Positions 7,088 through 11,377 of a stretch of 11,377 nucleotides of DNA are shown here, piece after piece. Numbering within the stretch: the stretch's first letter is position 1; each line of letters opens with the position of its first letter. This DNA is from an uncultured Collinsella sp. (GTDB lineage: Bacteria > Actinomycetota > Coriobacteriia > Coriobacteriales > Coriobacteriaceae). Below the pieces are notes generated by a model. It was given only the letters and a program-made list of their open reading frames with translations, did no database searches and had not been told where the DNA came from. The translations under genes were made by a program, and so were the position numbers. The stretch covers positions 1 through 11,377 of the forward strand of contig CALDBJ010000076.1 of assembly GCA_937937835.1 (NCBI GenBank). Direction: 5' to 3'.

Positions 7088-7117
7088 GCTCGGGGTGTGC
7101 AGCAATACACCCCGAGC
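7088..7117 (-). terminator. Intrinsic terminator behind arcB
   Basis: A perfect 11-bp stem (gctcggggtgt 7088-7098 with acaccccgagc 7107-7117, 8-nt loop) is followed on the minus strand by AGTTTTATC. It lies 16 bp behind the arcB stop and should end or reduce transcription before the carrier gene. Confidence 0.75.
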
Positions 7118-7133
7118 GAGATGCTAGATGCTC

Positions 7134-8129
7134 TTACTTGAGCGTGGCGTACATGACAGCCTTGATGGTGTGCATGCGGTTCTCGGCCTCGTCGAAGACC
7201 TTGGAAGCGGGGCTCTCGAAGACCTCGTCGGTGACCTCCTGCTCGGTGATGCCGAACTGCTCGCACTTCTCGGCGCCAATGGTGGTGTTGGTGTCGTGGA
7301 AGCTGGGCAGGCAGTGCAGGAAGATGGCACCCGGGTTGGCCATAGCCATGACCTCGGAGGTGACACGATACGGGGTGAGCTGAGCGATGCGCTCGGCCCA
7401 GACCTCGTCGGGCTCGCCCATGGAGACCCACACGTCGGTGTAGATAACGTCGGCACCGGTGACGCCGTCCTTGACGTCGGTGGTCAGCTTGATGGTGCAA
7501 CCGTTGGCCTCGGCGATGGGCTTGCAGGCCTCGATGACGTCGTCGGCGGGCATGCACTCCTCGGGGCCGCAGGCCACGAAGTTCATGCCGAGCTTGGAGC
7601 AGACGACCATGAGGGAGCGAGCGACGTTGTTCTTGCAGTCGCCCATGAAGACGAGGGTCTTGCCCTTGATGTCGTAGTTGAAGTTCTCCTGGACGGTCAG
7701 GATATCGGCGAGCATCTGGGTGGGATGCCACTCAGTGGTCAGGCCGTTCCACACGGGCACGCCGGACTTAGCAGCGAGCTCCTCGACGTCGTCCTGGGCA
7801 AAGCCACGGAACTCGATGCCGTCATACATGCGGCCGAGAACGCGGGCGGTGTCCTCGATGGACTCCTTCTTGCCCATCTGCGACGAACCGGGATCGAGAT
7901 AGGTCACGCCCATGCCCAGGTCCATGCCGCCGACCTCGAAGGCACAGCGGGTACGAGTGGAGGTCTTCTGGAAGAGCAGAACGATGTTCTTGCCCTCGAG
8001 ATAGCGATGCGGAACGCCAGCGCGCTTCATATCCTTGAAGTTCTTGGAGAGCTTGAGCAGGTACTCGATCTCCTCGGTGGTGAGGTCGAGAAGCTTGAGG
8101 AAGCTACGGCCGGAGAGGTTAACACCCAT
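7134..8129 (-). CDS. arcB: Ornithine carbamoyltransferase, probably catabolic (ArcB/ArgF)
   Basis: 331-aa cytoplasmic transcarbamylase. In the ADI pathway it phosphorolyses citrulline to ornithine and carbamoyl phosphate; the anabolic ArgF enzyme runs the reverse reaction. The N-terminal carbamoyl-phosphate domain carries STRTR (57-61) and HPTQ (135-138). The C-terminal ornithine domain carries DVWVSMGE (232-239), the family SMG loop, and HCLPSFHD (272-279) with C273. The length matches the 330-335 aa norm. The ATG at 8129 has AAAGGA 8 nt upstream. It follows arcA by 105 bp and is closed by a terminator. Direction is assigned from context: it neighbours arcA and no biosynthetic arg genes are visible. 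It could serve both directions or be named argF by homology alone. Confidence 0.95.
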   Translation of the reverse strand: MGVNLSGRSFLKLLDLTTEEIEYLLKLSKNFKDMKRAGVPHRYLEGKNIVLLFQKTSTRTRCAFEVGGMDLGMGVTYLDPGSSQMGKKESIEDTARVLGRMYDGIEFRGFAQDDVEELAAKSGVPVWNGLTTEWHPTQMLADILTVQENFNYDIKGKTLVFMGDCKNNVARSLMVVCSKLGMNFVACGPEECMPADDVIEACKPIAEANGCTIKLTTDVKDGVTGADVIYTDVWVSMGEPDEVWAERIAQLTPYRVTSEVMAMANPGAIFLHCLPSFHDTNTTIGAEKCEQFGITEQEVTDEVFESPASKVFDEAENRMHTIKAVMYATLK

Positions 8130-8174
8130 GGTTCGATTCCTTTCGAAGAAATGAATTACGTAAGTATCAGTGTT

Positions 8175-8222
8175 GCCCGTTTAACGGGCGAAGCCGGTGC
8201 GGTTGTAGGGGGACCGCACCGG
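8175..8222 (-). other. Two stem-loops in the arcA-arcB gap
   Basis: A perfect 10-bp stem (ccggtgcggt 8194-8203 with accgcaccgg 8213-8222, 9-nt loop) is followed on the minus strand by a second stem (gcccg 8175-8179 with cgggc 8185-8189). Neither has a T-run, so full termination is unlikely. Such structures in operon gaps often stabilise the upstream message or mark processing, which could set the arcA:arcB ratio. Confidence 0.55.
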
Positions 8223-8234
8223 AAACGGAAAGAC

Positions 8235-9476
8235 TTAGAGGTCCTCGCGCCAGAAGGGCATGCTCATGCAGCGCGGGCCGCCGCGGCCGCGGGAGAGCTC
8301 GGCGGAGGGCACGACGAGAAGGTCCAGGCCCTCCTTGTACAGCACGTCGTTGGTGACGGTGTTGCGGGCGTAGACGCAGATCTTGCCGGGCTCGACGCAC
8401 AGGGTGTTGGAGCCGTCGTTCCACTGCTCGCGGGAGGCCGCGATCGGGTCGCCGCCGCCGCAGGGGATCAGCTTGACCTGGTCGACGCCGGTGGCGTCCT
8501 CCAGGACGTGCTCGAGGGTGTCCTCGATCAGGCGGATGTTCACGTCGCCCGGGTTCTTGCCGGCGGTCAGCTCGTAGACGCGCAGGGTGCCCATGATGGC
8601 GGGGTGGATCGTGAACTTATCGACGTCGATCTGGGTGAAGACCGTGTCGAGGTGCATGAAGGCGCGCGAGACCGGGATGTCGAAGGCCAGGATGCGCTCG
8701 ACCTTGGAGTCGGAGTTCCAGAAGATGTTCTGGGCCATGACGTCGATCGCGGCGGCCTGGGTGCGCTGGGAGATGCCGACGGCGAGGGTCTTCTCGTTGA
8801 TGTTCAGCACGTCGCCGCCCTCGGTGTGGAACTGGCAGTCGCGGCGGAAGTACAGCGAGACGTCCTTGTAGTCGGGGTGGTACTTGAAGACGTACTTGCC
8901 GTACAGGGTCTCGCGGTTGCGGGTGACCGAGTACATGCGGTTGAGGTTGACGCCCTCGCCGACGACCGCGAACGGGTCGCGGGTGAAGTAGAGGTTGGGC
9001 ATCGGGTCGATGATCAGGTCGGACTCGGACTCGGAGTTGACCAGGGAGTCGAGGGTCGTGGAGGCCGTGAGGGGCATGTCGATCTCGGACTTGGTCATGC
9101 CGGCCATGGTCTTCTTGACGAACTCGAGGTTGTCCTCGATGGAGCCCAGCTTCTCGCGGACGATCTGCGGCATGTGCTGGCCGCGGATGCCGGCCTCGGC
9201 GATGTACTGGTCGGTGAACTCGGCGCGGGCGCCGGGGACCTGGTCGAACACCTCGGCGACGAGGTTCTCGAGATAGAGGACCTCCACGCCCTGGTCCCTC
9301 AGGATCTGGGCGAAGGTGTCGTGCTCCTGCTGCGCGACCTCCAGGAACGGGACGTCGTCGAACAGGAGTCGCTCGAGCTCGTCGGGCGGCAGGTTGAGGA
9401 GCTCGTCGCCGGGACGGTGCAGGCAGACCTTCCTGAGCTTGCCGATCTCGGAAGGCACGTGCAGACCTTTCGTCAT
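8235..9476 (-). CDS. arcA: Arginine deiminase (complete copy)
   Basis: 413-aa cytoplasmic enzyme hydrolysing L-arginine to L-citrulline and ammonia, the first step of the ADI pathway. It has the guanidino-group-modifying fold and the typical 405-420 aa length. The catalytic set is complete: D167 in YFTRDP, E219 in HTEGGDVL, H275 and D277 in SRAFMHLDTVFT, and nucleophile C403 in GRGGPRCMSMP. The N-terminus GLHVPSEIGKLRKVCLHRPG is standard, which supports the ATG at 9476; the AGGAGG site is only 2 nt away, but an overlapping AAAGG at 9 nt can serve. Codons almost always end in G or C, more strictly than in arcB or the carrier gene, and AGG is used for Arg. Its last 17 codons and stop are repeated exactly at 11324-11377. 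It is probably controlled from the 573-bp region upstream. Confidence 0.98.
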   Translation of the reverse strand: MTKGLHVPSEIGKLRKVCLHRPGDELLNLPPDELERLLFDDVPFLEVAQQEHDTFAQILRDQGVEVLYLENLVAEVFDQVPGARAEFTDQYIAEAGIRGQHMPQIVREKLGSIEDNLEFVKKTMAGMTKSEIDMPLTASTTLDSLVNSESESDLIIDPMPNLYFTRDPFAVVGEGVNLNRMYSVTRNRETLYGKYVFKYHPDYKDVSLYFRRDCQFHTEGGDVLNINEKTLAVGISQRTQAAAIDVMAQNIFWNSDSKVERILAFDIPVSRAFMHLDTVFTQIDVDKFTIHPAIMGTLRVYELTAGKNPGDVNIRLIEDTLEHVLEDATGVDQVKLIPCGGGDPIAASREQWNDGSNTLCVEPGKICVYARNTVTNDVLYKEGLDLLVVPSAELSRGRGGPRCMSMPFWREDL

Positions 9477-9496
9477 GGCCTCCTACCTTTCTTTCG

Positions 9497-9512
9497 GGCC
9501 CTTGTCAGGGCC
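9497..9512 (-). other. Small hairpin just upstream of the arcA ribosome site
   Basis: ggccct (9497-9502) and agggcc (9507-9512) with loop tgtc form a 6-bp GC stem ending about 10 nt before AGGTAGGAGG. No T-run follows. It may influence access to the ribosome site. Confidence 0.35.
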
Positions 9513-9597
9513 GATTCGTTAGCGCCCCTCCGTGTGAGGCGTTATTGCTGACGACATATTTATATCCAAAATCAGCCCATACTTCCACCTTGCCCCC

Positions 9598-9626
9598 GAA
9601 CGGTTTTTTATAGGGGGTGAACGGCA
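9598..9626 (+). promoter_or_regulatory. GAACGG direct repeat, 21-bp spacing (plus strand)
   Basis: gaacgg occurs at 9598-9603 and 9619-9624, exactly 21 bp apart. The second lies in ggtgaacggca (9616-9626), which matches at 10 of 11 positions the motif found on the opposite strand at 9874-9884. The pair also flanks a ccccc/ggggg stem (9593-9597 with 9613-9617). Confidence 0.35.
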
Positions 9627-9683
9627 TACACATATACTTCACGCATGGCACACTTCATCTTAATAAAGCGTATTTACGTGCTT

Positions 9684-9693
9684 AAACGCGTTT
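9684..9693. promoter_or_regulatory. cre-like palindrome aaacgcgttt
   Basis: A perfect 10-bp palindrome. The minus-strand stretch TGAAAACGCGTTTA fits the remembered catabolite-responsive element consensus TGWAANCGNTNWCA except at two fixed positions. ADI operons in lactic acid bacteria are repressed by CcpA through cre sites. Whether this organism uses a CcpA-like LacI regulator is not known from the window. Confidence 0.3.
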
Positions 9694-9799
9694 TCAATCC
9701 TAAAATCAAATGGAACTTAACTTTGTTAAACCATCCTCAAATTGCATATTTCCACTAAAGCTATGAATAGAATTAGCGGTTCATACCGCGTCTCAACCA

Positions 9800-9837
9800 T
9801 TTTCATTTTTATTCAGAAAAAAGTTTGTCCTATTCAT
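9800..9837 (-). promoter_or_regulatory. ARG-box-like operator (ArgR/AhrC type) with a second half-site 21 bp away
   Basis: The minus-strand stretch 9817-9800 contains TGAATAAAAATGAAAA, matching the remembered Bacillus ARG-box consensus CATGAATAAAAATKCAAK at 14 of 18 positions. A second TGAATA (9831-9836, same strand) lies exactly 21 bp from the first (9810-9815), the centre spacing known for paired ARG boxes bound by an ArgR hexamer. Further half-sites are tgaata (plus, 9764-9769) and ATATGCAA (minus, about 9743-9750). It lies about 325 bp before arcA, next to a TTGAGA hexamer. Confidence 0.45.
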
Positions 9838-9840
9838 TTC

Positions 9841-9864
9841 TGGTAAATAAATTACCGTTTACCA
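9841..9864. repeat. Inverted repeat tggtaaa / tttacca
   Basis: tggtaaa (9841-9847) and tttacca (9858-9864) are perfect 7-bp arms, with the nested arms ggtaa/ttacc (9842-9846, 9852-9856). It overlaps the first of the two minus-strand GGTRAACGGTA repeats and may be part of the same operator. Confidence 0.4.
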
Positions 9865-9884
9865 GACGCTTGATACCGTTCACC
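9853..9884 (-). promoter_or_regulatory. GGTRAACGGTA direct repeat, 21-bp spacing (minus strand)
   Basis: On the minus strand GGTAAACGGTA (9853-9863) and GGTGAACGGTA (9874-9884) differ at one base and start 21 bp apart, two helical turns. A third copy, one mismatch away, lies inverted at 9616-9626. This looks like an operator bound on one face of the helix. The protein is unknown; AraC-type regulators and ArgR both use sites with this spacing. Confidence 0.45.
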
Positions 9885-9962
9885 GAAAACTCAGTATAAG
9901 GCCCAGCGGATACCGGCTCGCTTTACGGCCCCATTTGTAACAACTTGACTTCTCGGTATAGA

Positions 9963-10000
9963 AAAACGGACCCGTTTCACTAGGGAAACGGGTCCGTTTT
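9963..10000. terminator. Strong bidirectional terminator behind the aminotransferase
   Basis: A perfect 16-bp stem (9963-9978 with 9985-10000, loop actagg) begins with AAAA and ends with TTTT, so a T-run follows the stem in both directions (minus: ...CCGTTTTTC). It lies about 50 bp behind the aminotransferase stop and should separate it from arcA transcription. Confidence 0.9.
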
Positions 10001-10049
10001 CGATTATCTTCGGCCAATTTAGATAACGCCCTCGAAGATCATCGGAATC

Positions 10050-11174
10050 CTAGCGATCAAACTCCGCCAGCGCCTCGCCCAAAAGCCTCAGGCCCTCGCG
10101 CAGAACGTCCTCGCTCGCGCAGTAGCCCAGGCGTGTGCCACAGGGAAGCTCAAAGCGGCTGCCGGGTACCAGCAGCACTCCCCTCTCGGACAGCAGGCGC
10201 TTGCAGAACTCCTCGTCGTCCTCGGGAATATCCAGCTGGATAAACGAGGTAGACACGCCCTGTGGGGCCGTCCAGGAAACGCGATGCTGCGTATCGATCC
10301 AAGCCTGCGCGATATCGCGGTTGCCAAACACGATCTTGCGATTGCGCTCGAGGATCTTGTCCTTGTGCTCAAGCACATAGGTCGCCAAGGCGTCGTTGAA
10401 CACACCGCCGCAGATCATGGTGTAATCGCGATAGGTACGGATGCGGTTGGACACCTCTTCGTCGGCCACGACCCAGCCCACGCGGGCCGCAGGCGTCGAA
10501 TAGGTCTTCGACAACGAGTTGGTGACAATGGCCCTCTCGTACACGTCGACCATCGACATAAAGGACTCAGTGTTTTCGGGCGGCAGATACACCTCGTCGC
10601 ACAGCACGTAGGCGCCCACCGAACGGGCGATCTCGGCAATCTGGCCGAGCATATCGGTATCGAGCACCGTACCAATGGGGTTCGATGCGTTGTTTATGCA
10701 GATAAGCTTGGTGTTGGGGCGCACCAAGCGCTTGAGTTCCTCGATATCGGGCTTCCAGCCGAGTTCCTCGCAAAGCTCCCAATACTCGACCTCGGCGCCC
10801 AGCGTGCGCGGAATCTCGTAGAGCGGCGCGTAGGTGGGCCACTCGGCGATAACGTGGTCGCCGGGCTCGACCACGGCCATGATGGCGTTGAGGTTCGCAC
10901 CCGTGCAGCCATTGGTCTGCAGAATGTGGTCGGGATTGACCTCCCGACGATACAGCTTGGCAACCACGGCCTTAAACTCCGGCGAGCCCTCGATCCAGCC
11001 GTAGTTCATCTTCTCGCGGTCCAAGCGCTCGTAGAACGTGGCGCCGTCCTGCTCATCGAGCGCACGCAGCTCGCCCATGGTGAGCGACGAGATCGTCGAC
11101 TGGGCGATGTCCCACGTGGCACTTTTCTCCCAAACGTTGAGCCATTCCTCAACGCCAATCGTCTTGATGTCCAT
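10050..11174 (-). CDS. Class I/II PLP-dependent aminotransferase, ArcT-like
   Basis: 374-aa aminotransferase of fold type I. PLP-site features are visible: NGCTGANLNAI (88-98, phosphate-side helix), NNASNPIGT (161-169), CDEVY (192-196, with the Asp that contacts the pyridine nitrogen), SLSKTYSTPAARVGW (220-234) with Schiff-base lysine K223, and SRFELPCGTRLGYC near the C-terminus with the carboxylate-binding Arg. The N-terminal GVEEWLNVWEKSATWDIAQS resembles ArcT, a putative transaminase encoded in ADI operons of some lactic acid bacteria such as Lactobacillus sakei (from memory). Its substrate is unknown; ornithine, arginine or aspartate derivatives are plausible. The ATG at 11174 is preferred over upstream ATGs because AAGGAG lies 7 nt before it. 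It lies between two arginine deiminase copies and ends at a strong terminator. Confidence 0.88.
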   Translation of the reverse strand: MDIKTIGVEEWLNVWEKSATWDIAQSTISSLTMGELRALDEQDGATFYERLDREKMNYGWIEGSPEFKAVVAKLYRREVNPDHILQTNGCTGANLNAIMAVVEPGDHVIAEWPTYAPLYEIPRTLGAEVEYWELCEELGWKPDIEELKRLVRPNTKLICINNASNPIGTVLDTDMLGQIAEIARSVGAYVLCDEVYLPPENTESFMSMVDVYERAIVTNSLSKTYSTPAARVGWVVADEEVSNRIRTYRDYTMICGGVFNDALATYVLEHKDKILERNRKIVFGNRDIAQAWIDTQHRVSWTAPQGVSTSFIQLDIPEDDEEFCKRLLSERGVLLVPGSRFELPCGTRLGYCASEDVLREGLRLLGEALAEFDR

Positions 11175-11230
11175 GGCCAAGCTCCTTACAAAAGCAGTCA
11201 TCCAATCGTGTTGACGTCCCTCATACAAGA

Positions 11231-11262
11231 TTGGGGCGGAGCGAAAACCCGCACCGCCCCAA
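11231..11262 (-). terminator. Hairpin between the second arcA copy and the aminotransferase
   Basis: ttggggcgg (11231-11239) pairs perfectly with ccgccccaa (11254-11262), and gcg/cgc inside extends the stem past an A/A mismatch. On the minus strand TCTTGTATG follows, a weak T-run, so it may terminate only partly and allow read-through into the aminotransferase. No good promoter is visible between it and the aminotransferase start. Confidence 0.5.
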
Positions 11263-11268
11263 TGGGAG

Positions 11269-11290
11269 ACATCTAATGGCAGCTAGATGT
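11269..11290. repeat. Inverted repeat acatcta / tagatgt behind the second arcA copy
   Basis: 7-bp perfect arms (11269-11275 and 11284-11290) with an 8-nt loop, 33 bp behind the stop of the partial arginine deiminase and upstream of the GC-rich hairpin. No T-run follows. Confidence 0.35.
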
Positions 11291-11323
11291 ATGTATTATG
11301 ACCTGTACGGGTCCTGAAAGACC

Positions 11324-11377
11324 TTAGAGGTCCTCGCGCCAGAAGGGCATGCTCATGCAGCGCGGGCCGCCGCGGCC
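11324..11377 (-). CDS. arcA: Second arginine deiminase copy, 3' end only (partial at window edge)
   Basis: The last 54 bases, read on the minus strand, encode GRGGPRCMSMPFWREDL and a TAA stop: the C-terminal active-site end of arginine deiminase with its nucleophilic Cys. The DNA is identical to the end of the complete arcA (8235-8288), including every synonymous position, and one further base outside the stop also matches. Behind the stop the two sequences soon diverge. The gene continues past the window edge, so whether it is intact cannot be judged. It would be transcribed toward the aminotransferase. Confidence 0.85.
   Translation of the reverse strand, partial: GRGGPRCMSMPFWREDL

Larger units (their letters stand above)
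9477..10049 (-). other. 573-bp AT-rich control region upstream of arcA
   Basis: Lies between the aminotransferase stop and the arcA start, and is clearly richer in A+T than the flanking genes. It contains the aminotransferase terminator, an ARG-box-like site, RAACGG direct-repeat pairs, a cre-like palindrome and a hairpin at the arcA ribosome site, all listed separately. I could not fix one convincing -35/-10 pair. Candidates on the minus strand are TTGAGA (9791-9796) next to the ARG-box-like site, TTGAAA overlapping the cre-like palindrome, and TATAAA-like -10 boxes near 9567 and 9607. No protein-coding frame is credible. Confidence 0.6.

Noticed and set aside
7128..9551. 807-codon open frame on the plus strand opposite arcB and arcA
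   Set aside because: It is exactly antisense to two confirmed enzymes, with a low-complexity V/L/G/D/A-rich translation. Such frames arise where the true genes have strong G/C-ending codons.
9609..9660. Possible 12-16-residue leader peptide upstream of arcA on the minus strand
   Set aside because: No ribosome site, only one arginine codon and no attenuator with a T-run behind it, so an arginine-sensing leader is not supported.
10284..11276. 330-codon plus-strand frame opposite the aminotransferase
   Set aside because: Antisense shadow of a gene with intact PLP-binding motifs; its end runs into the intergenic hairpin.

Overview
The window looks like a stretch of a high-G+C anaerobic actinobacterium of the Coriobacteriia, most likely Collinsella or a close relative. 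This is an inference from coding style, G+C content, the arginine-fermentation genes, a YfcC-type carrier and a UPF0371/DUF1846 gene; no marker gene settles it. All eight recognisable genes, two of them copies of arginine deiminase, lie on the minus strand, so transcription runs from high to low coordinates. I found no tRNA, rRNA, CRISPR array or insertion sequence.

Right half (about 5.5-11.4 kb): an arginine deiminase (ADI) region. In transcription order it holds the last 17 codons of an arginine deiminase running off the window edge, an ArcT-like class I/II aminotransferase, a 573-bp AT-rich control region, a complete arginine deiminase (arcA), an ornithine carbamoyltransferase (arcB/argF) and a YfcC-family membrane carrier that probably exchanges arginine and ornithine. 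ArcA turns arginine into citrulline and ammonia, and ArcB splits citrulline to ornithine and carbamoyl phosphate. The ATP-forming carbamate kinase (arcC) is not in the window. The two arcA copies are identical over the 55 bp that can be compared, on either side of the aminotransferase and control region.

The control region (9477-10049) is the richest non-coding part. It carries a strong bidirectional terminator behind the aminotransferase, an ARG-box-like site with a second half-site 21 bp away, two pairs of RAACGG repeats each with 21-bp spacing and in opposite orientation, a cre-like palindrome and a small hairpin beside the arcA ribosome-binding site. This suggests arginine-responsive and perhaps catabolite control of arcA. 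Stem-loops separate arcA, arcB and the carrier gene, so the three need not be expressed at equal levels.

Middle (4953-5507): a 555-bp gap without a credible gene. It is packed with inverted repeats, including a 100-bp near-palindrome that could be a composite terminator or a small MITE-like element, plus an imperfect duplication. Downstream lies a UPF0371/DUF1846 gene with its own -10 box and terminator.

Left part (1-3470): a small winged-helix DNA-binding protein with its own terminator, then pyrG (CTP synthase) and xerD (tyrosine recombinase) separated by 2 nt and probably co-transcribed. The pyrG leader contains a perfect 9-bp DnaA box inside a hairpin loop. A perfect 13-bp inverted repeat lies behind xerD at the window edge.
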